Shown here one piece after another: positions 47,805 to 57,559 of a stretch of DNA of 64,000 nt (its first letter is position 1; every line of letters begins with the position of its first letter). A program made the position numbers and the translations under genes. This stretch comes from Rhynchopus euleeides (taxonomy: Eukaryota; Euglenozoa; Diplonemea; Diplonemida; Diplonemidae): positions 1,674,001 to 1,738,000 of the forward strand of contig OY723281.1 in assembly GCA_963210315.1 (NCBI GenBank), written 5' to 3'. Below the pieces are notes generated by a model. The model saw only the letters and a list, made by a program, of their open reading frames with translations. It was not told where the DNA came from and searched no databases.

Positions 47805-48763
47805 TCGATCTTCGCCGACACCTGTGCTGTCTCGCGCGCGTGTGCGTTTTCCGCCGCTGATACGTAACGCATCACACCGTCGACCGTCGCGTGTCTCGAG
47901 AGGAGGCGCACCTCCTCCAGTGGAACGTTCTTCCGCGCAAGCTGTGTGAGTGCCCCCCTCCGCAGAGAGTGTGCCGTGAGCCCCCTCCGTGCCCGCTTGA
48001 CGGCTTCTACCACGGTCCGGTAGGTGACGTCCGCCGGGAACAGTCTCGTCTCTCCTGCACTGCGCGCCCTGCGGAGGCGGTGTCGGAGGATACGGTGTAG
48101 GTCCTTCGGCAGGGAGATTCCTGTGATGTGACCCATGTGGAAAGGGTCCGCCTTCGACTGGGTCCAGCGCACGTATATCGGCTCGCTGCGCTTTTCCGAT
48201 GTGACGTCCTTCACATCCAAACGCAGTGCGTCCGAAGCCCTTGCCGCACCCCCCCACATGATGCCGAGCAGCAGTTTCACGATGGGACGTGGCTCCTTCG
48301 CTAGCGCCTCCCGGATGTTGTGGGCTGTTGCTGGTTCTGCTTGCTTCTGTGGTCGTAGTGCTCCTCCCCGCTTCAGCGCCCGCCTGTAGTCCGCCACAAT
48401 TTGTCTTCCGTCGAGGGGGAACGCTGCGAAGCGTCTGAGTGCTGCTGCAAGGTTGTTGAGGTACTGGAGGGCGGACTGCACTGATAGCCCGTCCTTCCGT
48501 TGCTTCGTGACCCACAGCACCGCCCCTTCGTCGTGTGGCAGTGTCCGCCTCTCCGCTTTCATCCACCCTTCCCGGAACTGCGAGTATCTGTCGTATGTGC
48601 GGCGGAGGGCCCCCCAGTATGTGGGTGCGAGGGCTTGGGACAGGGTGTGCTGTAGTTCCTGGCGAATGGTGGTTGCTTCCTCCGGGGTCACGCTCGTCTC
48701 GGTCTTGCGGGGGCGTCCTCTTGTTGACGGGGGGGCAGATGGTACTGCCTTCACATACACCAC
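47798..48763 (-). CDS. Tyrosine recombinase of family 1 copy 2
   Basis: 321 residues, differing from 3060-4022 by a handful of substitutions (for example SQALAPTYWG for AQALAPTYWG, RARSAGETRLF for RARRAGETRLF, RHATVDG for RHVTVDG). Catalytic R, K, H-x-x-R, H and Y all present. It begins without ATG, in frame with ORF1 across a TGA, and ends TGG-TGA. As the most intact YR besides copy 1, it could act on family 1 repeats elsewhere. Confidence 0.88.
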   Translation of the reverse strand: MVYVKAVPSAPPSTRGRPRKTETSVTPEEATTIRQELQHTLSQALAPTYWGALRRTYDRYSQFREGWMKAERRTLPHDEGAVLWVTKQRKDGLSVQSALQYLNNLAAALRRFAAFPLDGRQIVADYRRALKRGGALRPQKQAEPATAHNIREALAKEPRPIVKLLLGIMWGGAARASDALRLDVKDVTSEKRSEPIYVRWTQSKADPFHMGHITGISLPKDLHRILRHRLRRARSAGETRLFPADVTYRTVVEAVKRARRGLTAHSLRRGALTQLARKNVPLEEVRLLSRHATVDGVMRYVSAAENAHARETAQVSAKIEW

Positions 48764-48817
48764 CGCGGCGGGGGGGAGGGTCGTGGCCCGCGGGCGTCCC
48801 CTGCTGGTGTCGGGAAG

Positions 48818-49888
48818 TCACTGTCGCTTGCCTTTCCCCCCCCGTCCTTTGTGGTGGCCCTTTCCCGAGTAGGGCGCGGGGCGGTCCTGCGTGTTACGCT
48901 CCTGCAGGAACCGCTCCTGAAACGCGGCCCGCCTCTCCTGTGTGTCGTCCTGCGTGGCCCGCCCCTCCCGGAGTAGGCGCCCGTGTGCCACCGCATCGTA
49001 CTTCGCTGGGTCCATAATCTTCGCCTTTGCCAGGTAGAGGCGGGCGCCCGCTCGCCCCTTCAGGAGAAAGTGTGAGTTCATAGCGACGATTGTCTTGTGA
49101 AGGGCCTCGATAAACCGGTCCGGATCGTCGTCGTCGCGGATCAGCCCCATTGTCTGAAACAGAGAGTCGAAGGCCTGGATGAGCTGGTGTTGCCAGTCCG
49201 GTGAACTCGGGGCATCGCTGAGCTCCGCCTGTCGGAAAACCCGGGATACCTCAGCTTTCACCAACCTGCGTCCGGGGGCAGTGGCGATCGACGATCCCCA
49301 GGTCGACACGATGTGGGCGGAGAAGTCAGCGGGCAGCTCGGCCTCCGTCCGCTGCAGCGCCTTCTGCAGAGTGGCGATCTGCTTCGCCTGCGTCTCCACG
49401 GTCTTCTTCAGCTCCTTCTGCTCCTTCTCCAGCCGGCCTGTCAACTTCAGCAGGTACTCCAGCGAGTTCGCCACGCGGAGATCGGTGTTCGAGTCGGCGG
49501 GGTGGTGTGCGTCCCTGTGCTGGAGGCCCGTGCCACTCTGGCTGTCCGCCTCGCTGTACTCCCCGTCCTCGCCTAGCTCGCCCGCCCCTGCTGCCAGGTC
49601 CGCCGCGGTCTCCTCGTCGACCGCCTGCCGGACCCATGCGCACTCGGGGCACACCCAGCCCCTGTCCCCTGCGCCCTCGAGCCATTCGGGGACGATGTGC
49701 GCCGGGATGTGCTCTCTCATGCACGTCCTGACCGTGGTCCCACCGCAGTCGTGGCAGCTGAATGCGGTCCTGGCTGTGTGCGTTGTATTGCAGGTTTCGA
49801 ATATGCACTCGGGGCGACGCTCTGCTGGCTCGTTGTCGGGGTGGGCGGGGTCGGGAACCTTCAGGGTGTCCCAATCCAGAGTGGCCAT
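48818..49888 (-). CDS. ORF1 zinc-domain protein of family 1 copy 2
   Basis: 356 residues starting MATLDWDTLKVPDP; same zinc ligands as copy 1 (C28, C33, H37, C45, C48, C56, C80, C83), coiled coil at about 135-185 and tail KGRGGKGKRQ. Differences from copy 1 are few (RTCMREHIPAHIVP, LAAGAGELGEDG, LHKTIVAMNS). The stop is TGA followed by CTT; YR continues in the same frame 54 bp on. Confidence 0.86.
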   Translation of the reverse strand: MATLDWDTLKVPDPAHPDNEPAERRPECIFETCNTTHTARTAFSCHDCGGTTVRTCMREHIPAHIVPEWLEGAGDRGWVCPECAWVRQAVDEETAADLAAGAGELGEDGEYSEADSQSGTGLQHRDAHHPADSNTDLRVANSLEYLLKLTGRLEKEQKELKKTVETQAKQIATLQKALQRTEAELPADFSAHIVSTWGSSIATAPGRRLVKAEVSRVFRQAELSDAPSSPDWQHQLIQAFDSLFQTMGLIRDDDDPDRFIEALHKTIVAMNSHFLLKGRAGARLYLAKAKIMDPAKYDAVAHGRLLREGRATQDDTQERRAAFQERFLQERNTQDRPAPYSGKGHHKGRGGKGKRQ

Positions 49889-49902
49889 CTTCTCTGTTAC
49901 GC

Positions 49903-50190
49903 AGCTCGGCGTAGTTACTGTCCCTCTCTGTTTGTTACACGCAGCACGGCGTTGTTACTGTCCCTCTCTGTAAGATACACGCAGCTCGGCGTAGTTACTG
50001 TCCCTCTCTGTTTGTTACACGCAGCACGGCGTTGTTACTGCCCCTCTCTGTAAGATACACGCAGCTCGGCGTAGTTACTGTCCCTCTCTGACCTCAAAAT
50101 ACGCGCAGCTCGGCGTACTCCCTCAGCCCGTAGTTACGCACGGCGTAGTTACTGTCCCTCTCTCTTCAGAACAACCACGCAGCTCGGCGT
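49903..50190 (-). repeat. Leader tandem array, family 1 copy 2
   Basis: Plus-strand units CAGCTCGGCGTAGTTACTGT, CCCTCTCTGT and then TTGTTACACG or AAGATACACG; about seven units with two alternating linkers. The core CGCCGAGCTGCG is shared with the leader of copy 1 but linkers and lengths differ. Confidence 0.85.
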
Positions 50191-50439
50191 ACTCTGTCCG
50201 CTTCTGTCACTCTTGCCCCCCTCTTGATTCTCTCGCCTGCTTGATAGTTTGTTGCGTTGACGCTTCTACACACAAAACCCTGAACTGATCACACCCTGAG
50301 CCTGATGAAGGGTGGGGTTAGTGTATAGAGCACGTTTGGTTGCAGCTGTGGTGGGGCGCTTTCCGCTCACACGAGTGTGCTTAAAAAAAAATCTAAATTT
50401 GAGCAGGCAAAAAATATCACCTCACCATTTCAGCGGCAA

Positions 50440-50590
50440 CCAATTTTAGCCCGTGTTTTCTGTTGATGCGACATCATTTGTTGATACCTCTCCACACAAA
50501 GACACCCCTGAACTGATAATCACACCCTGACCCTGATGAAGGGTGGGGTTAGTGGACAGAGCACGTTTGGTTGCAGCTGTGGTGCACCCT
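50440..50590 (-). repeat. Decayed family 1-like A/B repeat
   Basis: CCTGAACTGATAATCACACC, CTGACCCTGATGAAGGGTGG and GAGCACGTTTGGTTGCAGCT match A of family 1; the neighbouring part (AGCGGCAACCAATTTTAGC, TTGATGCGACATCATTTG) is a diverged B-like end. An older insertion next to copy 2. Confidence 0.65.
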
Positions 50591-50653
50591 CGCCTCCCTC
50601 ACCACACCCCCCCTCTCTCCCCCCTCCCCCTCACTCACACCTACTACTCACAG

Positions 50654-50701
50654 CTGGTCGAGGATGTCGTCACGAAGTCGCAGGTCGGTATCGAGGCTTG
50701 A
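50654..50701 (+). CDS. ARM-like protein, last exon
   Basis: Sixteen codons, LVEDVVTKSQVGIEA then TGA, directly after a CTCACAG acceptor and in phase with exon 3 (RLQDEETQK-LVEDVVTKSQ). The helical, charged continuation and the exact phase make it the natural end of the protein, although an exon this short cannot be proven by eye. It implies the gene survives a 4.77-kb intron containing a retrotransposon. Confidence 0.62.
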   Translation: MVEDVVTKSQVGIEA

Positions 50702-51028
50702 GGGGGGTGCACAAGCCACACCTCCCCCACACCCGCCTCTGGATCCGCTTTCTCCCCATATGGATCACAGCAGATGGTGGGGGACCTGGGACCTTCACAC
50801 CTTCGCTGCTGTGCCTCTGTCGGAAGTTCACTGGAGTGAGACTCGCTCAGAACGGTGGTGTGGCTTTTGAGGTCCTTCGCTACGGCGCGAGAGAAAAAAA
50901 ACGGCGCGTGAGTGCCAGTGGTGTCGCAGAAAAGGGGGGGGGGGTTTTTTGACGACGAACGCCGTAGGAAATATGGGGCTTCTGCTACACCAACTGTGTG
51001 CATTGCATCCTATGACATGTAGGTCAGA

Positions 51029-51131
51029 GGGGGCCCTCGCTACCAAGTCACAGCTCGTCAGCCAGTGAGGGGAAGTGGGGCTGTTGCTCACTGCTTCTCA
51101 CTCAGTCACATCATGGTGCCGAAGGCTACCC
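51029..51131. repeat. MITE-like element, third copy
   Basis: GGGGGCCCTCGCTACCAAG at the left and ATGGTGCCGAAGGCTACCC at the right, with GCTCGTCAGCCAGTGAGG and CTCACTCAGTCACATCA inside. The right end is the most diverged of the three copies. Confidence 0.78.
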
Positions 51132-51534
51132 ATAGTATAGGGTGCCTTCACTACCAGGTGTGGCTAAGTGAGAAGAAAGTGAGGGGGTGCGTGTGGGTGT
51201 GTCGGTGTGGGGTGGGGTAGCCTCCGTCATGGTAACGAGGACCCCCTACGAGCCAGACTCTGCCTTCGCCGCCGCCCCCGCCCCCCTTTCGAAAAGGAAC
51301 TTAGCTATCATCCCCCTTTCGCGAAGGAAAAAGGATTGCCGGGGGGGGGGGTTCTTTTGTTTTGTTTTGTGCAACCGGGGTGGGGGTGGGGGGGGGGGGG
51401 GGGAGGGGTCCCACACCTTTTCCGGTTACGGTAGTCATGTGTGTCGGTGGTGTCAGTCGTCTGCCCCAAGTGGGGAAGGGGGGGGGGGTCTGATGATCCC
51501 CTTGAGAGGATTCTGAAAAAAACAAGAAGATGGC

Positions 51535-51670
51535 CCTCATTTCCGGGCTTGCTCTGTTTTGTTTTGTGCAGCCTTCCGGTCACCTGCACGTTGGGGCGTG
51601 GGGTGCAGGCGAACAAAACATTTCTCCCACTGCAGCTTTGTTTTCGATCTGAACGCTTTCCGTGAGTGCG
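51535..51670 (-). repeat. Dispersed repeat, inverse of 640-800
   Basis: GGTCACCTGCACGTTGGGGC, GAACAAAACATTTCTCCCACT and GAACGCTTTCCGTGAGTGCG match the 640-800 segment in reverse complement with small indels. Confidence 0.6.
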
Positions 51671-52671
51671 GTGCGTTTGTCGATAAAGGCTATTGCATGG
51701 GGGCACCTTCGCTATGTGTCAACCTGTGTCAGTCTGCCCCCCTTTCTGTATGGCGGATCGCCTTTCTGCATGCTTTACTGCGGCCCGCTATACCGTAGGG
51801 TATACCTGGCGGTGGCCTTCGCTCCGTCGTGCAGAAAAGTATTTCGATTCGCTTCACAAAACAAGGGAAAGAGTCGTACTGTGCAGTCGCCTAGCTCATC
51901 CATGCTGGTGACGTGATTGTCAACACCACAAAAGCAAGGGGAGCGAATGTGACACAGCTTTGGCACAGATCGAAGCCCCCACCGTTTCTGCGTGAGAGTC
52001 AGGGGCTGAGAGGGGATTATCAAAGAAGAAGCCAAGGTGCAAGCAGGCAGGACCCCCAGGCTTCCTCTGACAGGTGCTGTTGCGCATCGATCGTTTCCAG
52101 CAAACGAAGTCCGGATGGGGTTCGGCGGGGTTTTTGGGTAGTGTGTGTGTGTGTGTGTGGTGCCCAGAGGGTGTCCATTTTCATTTCTCGTGGCGTTGGG
52201 GGCCTGCGCTCTGTGTCACTGCTGGTTAGGTGTGGGTGTGTGGGGTTGTGGTGCCCGTATTCTCAAATAGGGTCATGATATTCTCCGGGTTTTGGGGCAC
52301 AAACAGCGCAGCCTTGTCTTCTTGGAGGTGGTGTTCTTGCGATCGACGGAGGCCCACTCGTTCCCACCCACCCCCACCCGCTTGCTGATTTGCAGGCGCA
52401 ACGTCTGTCAGGACGACGGCGGACTGAGAGGCACAGAACAGCGAGGCAGTAGATAGTCTCGCATATGCCGGGAAGTGGGATGATACGCCCCCACCCACAC
52501 CGCCACGGAACCGGCTTGCTCGGTGGTGCGCAGCTGGCACGACAGTGCGCCTGGCAGATTCGCCTGCGGCACTATCTGCGCACCATTACAATTGCCCCAA
52601 CCACACTGCAGTGCATCCCGACACACCCCTCCTCCCCAACCACCCCCACCAGGCAGACTGGACAACGAAAC

Positions 52672-53796
52672 ATGGATGTGACTGTGCGTCACACGGGGAC
52701 CGGGGACAGCTGTGTCGTCGGTGTTCCGGAAGGCGGGACCGTGGTCGGGCTGAAGGCGGATGCGCTCAACGAGATGTTCCCGTGTTCTATCAACCCAGTC
52801 CGTGACGCTGAAAACGTCGCAGCACACATCGAAGGGTGTGAGGAGGAGCTGGACGACGCACAGCGTGTTGCCGACACGGGTCTGGAGGACGGGGGTGCTG
52901 TCCAGCTCGTCCCACGCTGGCCCATCGTCAAGGCTCCCGCAGTCTACTCATCGACCCATGGTGGCGAGATCTGCAACATCACACTGTCGAGGTGTGGGAC
53001 GCTGTGTGCTGTGGGTTACAACTACGGACACATCACTGTGTTTGACACCACCACCGCTGCTGTGGTGGCGGACTTATCACACGGCAACGGGCGTATTCCT
53101 TTCACTGCGTTCTCTGACTGCGGGACGTGGTTGGCAACGTGCTCTTATGACGGCACCATTCGCGTGTGGCTGACTTCAACTTGGGAGGAGGTGTGCAGGC
53201 TGCGCCACTACACCGAGGTGTACAGTGCAGCGTGGACACACTGCGGACGTCTGGTGTCAGGGGACTACAACTGGAAAGTGCGTGTGTGGGACTTGAAGGG
53301 CACACCGAGCGCCACAGTGCTGGAGGGTCACAGCAAGGCTGTTTGCAGCCTTGCTGTGTCGGGCACGAGGATCTTCAGCGGGTCACTTGACAAGACCATC
53401 CGTGTGTGGGACATCAGCACCCTCACACACACACACACCCTCGATGACCACACTGGTTGGGTGAGGGGCATCGCCCTGACTCAGGACGAGCAGCACCTGG
53501 TGTCGTGCTCTTACGACATGTCACTCAAGGTGTGGTGCACAACCTCCCTCAGCTGCCTGCGTACTGTGCAACTGGGCGAGACTCCCTACGCACTTGCTCT
53601 GTCACAGCCAGGTGCTGTTGTTGCAGTGAAGTTCTTGTCCACCACGACAGTGTACCGCCTCAGCACAGGAGAGAGTCTGGGGAAGGTGTACTCAAAGGGT
53701 GCTGGTGTTGCACTCAGTCTCTGCGGGAGGTGCGTCTTCACAACAACGAACAACACTTCAGTCACCGTGTGTGCTGTGTCTTCCGTTTCACCCTGA
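52672..53796 (+). CDS. Ubiquitin-like/WD40 protein, intact
   Basis: 374 residues from the ATG at 52672 (MDVTVRHTGTGDSCVVGVP). Residues 1-85 look like a ubiquitin-like beta-grasp domain: VPEGGTVVGLKADALNEMF, then ELDDAQRVADTGLEDGGAVQ and LVPRW. Seven WD40-type blades follow, with typical ends HITVFDTTT, GTIRVWLTS, KVRVWDLKG, KTIRVWDIS, SLKVWCTTS, TTVYRLSTG and TSVTVCAVS. A single exon is enough. An (AC)7 run (53425-53438) encodes THTHT in the fourth blade. A scaffold or ubiquitin-pathway adaptor role is possible but inferred from domains only. It heads a cluster of near-identical genes. Confidence 0.85.
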   Translation: MDVTVRHTGTGDSCVVGVPEGGTVVGLKADALNEMFPCSINPVRDAENVAAHIEGCEEELDDAQRVADTGLEDGGAVQLVPRWPIVKAPAVYSSTHGGEICNITLSRCGTLCAVGYNYGHITVFDTTTAAVVADLSHGNGRIPFTAFSDCGTWLATCSYDGTIRVWLTSTWEEVCRLRHYTEVYSAAWTHCGRLVSGDYNWKVRVWDLKGTPSATVLEGHSKAVCSLAVSGTRIFSGSLDKTIRVWDISTLTHTHTLDDHTGWVRGIALTQDEQHLVSCSYDMSLKVWCTTSLSCLRTVQLGETPYALALSQPGAVVAVKFLSTTTVYRLSTGESLGKVYSKGAGVALSLCGRCVFTTTNNTSVTVCAVSSVSP

Positions 53797-54124
53797 GTGC
53801 AGTGTCTCGTCACCTGTTCCCTGTCTTCGTGTTTGCCATCTTGTTCCACCTGTTTGGAGACAGCTGATGCGTTTGCAACTGAGATGAGAAGAGGGCAAAC
53901 GACTGACGCAGTGCTCTCTCTGCAGACTGCTCCACGCCCCCCTCCCCTCCCTCACGAAGCCCCCCTCTCCACCTTTGCAATGCACACCTGGGACTTGGCC
54001 TTCGCTCTGTCAGACAATCCGTGTTGATCCCACTTTGCCACTCTCTTTGTCCACATCCCCACCATCGCACACTGCACACACCCCCACATTCTCCAGAAGA
54101 CCTGAGCAGCTGGTCGCCAAAGTC

Positions 54125-55281
54125 ATGGAAGTGTCTGTTCGTCATCGCGGGACCGGGCACAGCTGTGTCGTCGGTGTTCCGGAAGGCGGGACTGTGGTCG
54201 GGCTGAAGGCGGATGCGCTCAACGAGATGTTCCCGGGTTCTATCAACCCAGTCCGTGAGGCTGACTACGTCGCAGCACACATCGAAGGGTGTGAGGAGGA
54301 GCTGGACGACGCACAGCGTGTTGCCGACACCGGTCTGGAGGACGGGGGTGCTGTCCAGCTCGTCCCACGCTGGCCCATCGTCAAGTCTCCCGCAGTCTAC
54401 TCATCCACGCATGGCGACAAGGTACACCGCATCACACTGTCGAGGTGTGGGACGCTGTGTGCTGTGGGTAACTACAAAGGACACATCACTGTGTTTGACA
54501 CCACCACCGCTGCTGTGGTGGCGGACTTATCACACGGCAATACGACTACGACTTGCACTGCGTTCTCTGTCTGTGGGATGTGGTTGGCAACGTGCTCTTT
54601 CAACGGCACCATCTGCGTGTGGCTGACATCAACTTGGGAGGAGGTGTGCATGCTGCACCACAACAACACCATGGTGTTCGGTGCAGAGTGGACACACTGC
54701 GGACGTCTGGTGTCCGGAGTCGAATCAGGCAAAGTGCGTGTGTGGGACTTGAAGGGCACACCGAGCGCCACAGTGCTGGAGGGTCACAGCGGTGGGGTTT
54801 TCAGCATTGCTGTGTCGGGCACGAGGATCTTCAGCGGGTCAGCTGACAACACCATCCGTGTGTGGGACATCAGCACCCTCACACACACACACACACCTTG
54901 GATGATCACACTGATACCGTGTACGGCATCGCTCTGACTCAGGACGAGCAGCACCTGGTGTCGTGCTCTTGGGACAGGTCACTCAAGGTGTGGTGCACAA
55001 CCTCCCTCAGCTGCCTGCGTACTGTGCAGCTGGGCGCCTCTCCCTTCTCAGTTGCTGTGTCACAGCCAGGTGATGTTGTTGCAGTGACACGTAGTTCCAC
55101 CACCAGACTTTACCGCCTCAGCACAGGAGAGAGTCTGGGGAAGGTGGGCTCACAGGGCAATGGTGTTGCACTCAGCCTCTGCGGGAGGTGGGTATTCACA
55201 CCAGCGAACCGCAAGATCTTCACACCAACGAACAACAGATCTTCAGTCACTGTGTGTGCTGTGTCTTCCGTTTCACCCTGA
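54125..55281 (+). pseudogene. Ubiquitin-like/WD40 paralogue with microsatellite frameshift
   Basis: Starts ATG 54125 (MEVSVRHRGTGHSCVVGVP) and matches the 52672 gene through blade 4. There an (AC)8 run (54881-54896) replaces (AC)7, shifting the frame; that frame stops at 54937. The proper reading resumes in another frame (HTLDDHTDTVYGIALTQDEQ) and ends at 55281 with SSVTVCAVSSVSP. All other blades are intact, so a single dinucleotide decides whether a full protein is made. Either a recent pseudogene, a repeat-length variant, or an assembly error in a microsatellite. Confidence 0.8.
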
Positions 55282-55935
55282 GTGCAGTCTTTGACACCTG
55301 TGCATGTGCCCTGCGTTGTGTGCTTCCTGCGATATGCTCCCAGTGCCCCTCGCTTGTCCACCCTGTTCCCTGCCTTGTGTGTTGCCATGTTGTTCGTGTG
55401 TGGACTTCGCTGAGAACTGCGGAGGAGTGTGAAGAGGTGAGCTGCCTCACGAACTGGCTGCAAAGTGACACAGTTCTACACACAGTGGCACAGTGTTGCT
55501 TCCTTGCCTCGCAGCACAGCACCATCTGAGCCGCTCTGTTTGGAGGCAGCTGACGCGTTTGCATCTGAGATGAGAAGAGGGCAACTGCTTGCCGCAGTGC
55601 TCTCTCTGCAGACTGCTCCACACCCCCCTCCCCTCATGAAGCAGCACCACGAGCAGTGTCCTCTCGCAGGTTCATCGGAAGGGGGGGAGGCAGCGGTGAT
55701 GCCCACAGAGGGGGACAGCGCAGTGCTGAGCAGTGTGCGCTCGCAGCAGCCCCTCTTCCCGTCTGTTCTCTTTGGGGTACAGCCCTCCGTGCACACACGC
55801 GCTGCCCTTTTGTGTCTCTGTTGCAGCATGTGCAGGTGCCCCCTCTTGAGATGGGTTGCCCCCACCCCACACACACACAGCCACACCACCGCCCTGCAGG
55901 GAGTGTGGGTCGCCGTTGGGTGTCGGGACCACACG

Positions 55936-56823
55936 ATGGAGGTGTTCGCCTGCCTTGCCGGCACAGATGTGCGTGTAGCTGTGGAGGCAGACCGGGATGA
56001 GACGGTGCGCAGCCTGCGTGACAAGGCTGTGCGCTGCCTGTGTCCGGAGGGGCACATGTCGGGCGATGTGCTGCTGCGCTTGGCAGGCAGCGGCGAGGGG
56101 CTGGGCGGCGACGACACGCTCGTGCAGCACACCCAGCTGGAGGCCGGTGCGACGGTCGAGGTCGTGCTGGTCAAGCGTGAAATCACTGAATCCTTCGGCC
56201 GTGACGAGGGGGTCGCCTTTGACGATGGACCTGACGCAGTGTCCTGGGGTCGTGTCGTTTCCATCGACATCACAGTGCACAGAACTGCAACCTCAGAAGT
56301 GGTGAGGATGGGACTGACCCTCGCTCACGCCAACGGGATACGCGTGTCGCATGGGAGCGCGGCAGCCATGACACGCATCGTCCTTGACGAGGATGAATAT
56401 GTGACGGGTGTGAGGGTCTGGTGTGTGGCCCGCTCTTGGCAGGGCATCACCTTCGTCACCAACAAGCGCGAAGTGGGACCGTTCGGAGGCAACACTGACG
56501 GAGGGACTCGCACTGGCTTCTCCACCGACTTCGGTGCAGGCAACGAGCTGGCCTACGTCTATGGGAGGGTGTCGAAGGGCTCAGTTACTCAGATCGGTTT
56601 TGGGTACGGGCACCCTGTCGATGTCCCACGTGTGCGTCGCACTGCTTTCCACAGCTGCTACGATCAGTCTCTTCATTTCACGCATCTCAATGACGACCGT
56701 GCGGATCTTGTGCATCTCCGTGCCCGTATCTGCGGTGTGTGTGTCTACATATCTCGCGTCGGTTCCTCGCAGACCTTTGTTTCTGGTCTCGGTGTTGCCT
56801 ACACCGACGGGACCTACCTCTGA
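55936..56823 (+). CDS. Ubiquitin-like/jacalin-type lectin protein, 5' part
   Basis: 295 residues from the ATG at 55936 (MEVFACLAGTDVRVAVEADR). Residues 1-80 are ubiquitin-like (DETVRSLRDKAVRCLCPEGH, LGGDDTLVQHTQLEAGATVE, VVLVKRE). A jacalin-like lectin domain follows: WGRVVSIDITVHRTATSEVV, EYVTGVRVWCVARSWQGITF, TNKREVGPFGGNTDG, NELAYVYGRVSKGSVTQIGF. A second such domain begins (ICGVCVYISRVGSSQTF, GLGVAYTDGTYL) and is cut by a TGA at 56821, after which the same frame continues with the rest of that domain (56824-57336). Jacalin-type domains bind carbohydrate. The upstream frame is open to 55465 but is shared intergenic repeat. Confidence 0.72.
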   Translation: MEVFACLAGTDVRVAVEADRDETVRSLRDKAVRCLCPEGHMSGDVLLRLAGSGEGLGGDDTLVQHTQLEAGATVEVVLVKREITESFGRDEGVAFDDGPDAVSWGRVVSIDITVHRTATSEVVRMGLTLAHANGIRVSHGSAAAMTRIVLDEDEYVTGVRVWCVARSWQGITFVTNKREVGPFGGNTDGGTRTGFSTDFGAGNELAYVYGRVSKGSVTQIGFGYGHPVDVPRVRRTAFHSCYDQSLHFTHLNDDRADLVHLRARICGVCVYISRVGSSQTFVSGLGVAYTDGTYL

Positions 56824-57336
56824 CACAAGCAGACTATTTCAATGAATGACATGCATGAGAAAGGCATCCATTTTGAGACTGTAGCTTTGGGTGTCGATGA
56901 GTTCATCACCGGTGTGGACACTGTGATAAGCAACAATTGCTGTAACACTCCTGTTGCACAGCTCGCATTCACGACCAGCAAACGCAGAATCGGTCCGTTT
57001 GGCACTGTGCCAGATGGGTCAGGCCGACGATTCACCGAGACATTTCCTGGTGAGTTGTTGTTTGTTTTCAGCGACGCATTCTGCCTGCGCGCTCTTGGGT
57101 TCGGGTATGGTCCGCCTGCCAGCGGTGTCAGCAGGACAATGACAGAGCAACAGGTGCTGCAGAGCATGCGGCAGGTGGAGGAAGAGGCACAGTGCCGTCC
57201 TCCCGGTCACTACCTCCGGGACAATCCAAGGAAGGTGTCTCTTCTGGACTATCTGGGCGAAGCGAGAACAGGCAGACATCGGTCAGCTCGTGTGACTGAG
57301 GCTGCAGACTCAGACTGCGGATGCACGGTGTGCTGA
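56824..57336 (+). CDS. Jacalin-type domain, continuation after in-frame UGA
   Basis: The frame of 55936-56823 continues without a break: HKQTISMNDMHEKGIHFETV, DEFITGVDTVISNN, AQLAFTTSKRRIGPFGTVPD, ELLFVFSDAFCLRALGFGYG. This completes the second jacalin domain and adds a C-terminal tail rich in charged residues that ends CGCTVC. An internal ATG (56842) could start a separate short protein, but it would lack the first strands of the fold. Nonsense mutation, UGA readthrough or assembly error are the options. Confidence 0.6.
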   Translation, partial: HKQTISMNDMHEKGIHFETVALGVDEFITGVDTVISNNCCNTPVAQLAFTTSKRRIGPFGTVPDGSGRRFTETFPGELLFVFSDAFCLRALGFGYGPPASGVSRTMTEQQVLQSMRQVEEEAQCRPPGHYLRDNPRKVSLLDYLGEARTGRHRSARVTEAADSDCGCTVC

Positions 57337-57559
57337 GTGCGTTCTTACCAGCCGCCACACACACCTAGCCATTCCCTTGCCAGCCCCCCCTCCGCCCACC
57401 CCATGCCCCCCCCCCACCTCTCGGAATCGCTCCCCAGCTTTCCATCTCTCGATAGCACACCTGCCTGCCTTGTGCTGGCGGCAGCACTATAACGCCCACC
57501 ACGACCCTCCAGAAACGTCTCACCAGCTGGTCGCCAAAGGGGGTGGACGAATCCAAAAC

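Larger units (their letters stand above)
45979..50390 (-). mobile_element. Family 1 YR retrotransposon, copy 2, nested in an intron
   Basis: Minus strand: A1 (50386-50253), leader array (50190-49903), ORF1 (49888-48818), YR (48763-47798), RT-RNase H (to 45993), then a single B (about 46050-45980). Compared with copy 1, the last 136 bp of the RT gene, and one A and one B repeat, are missing: CCACGACCAACGCGC is joined directly to GTGTAGAAGCGTCAACGC. So it is 3'-deleted, while ORF1 and YR are intact and nearly identical to copy 1. It lies antisense to the host ARM gene. Confidence 0.88.
45883..50653 (+). other. Intron 3 of the ARM gene, 4.77 kb
   Basis: GTGTGC donor, CTCACAG acceptor. It is almost filled by an antisense family 1 retrotransposon (45979-50390) and a decayed family 1 A-like repeat (50440-50590). 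Confidence 0.7.
50702..52671. other. Intergenic upstream of the WD40 cluster
   Basis: No gene supported. Holds a MITE (51029-51131), the inverted dispersed repeat (51535-51670), G-runs near 50932, 51343, 51388 and 51480, a (GT)n tract at 52140, and isolated GGCCTTCGCTC half ends (51807). Frames leading into the WD40 gene are open from 52465 but the first ATG with a conserved continuation is 52672. Confidence 0.45.
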
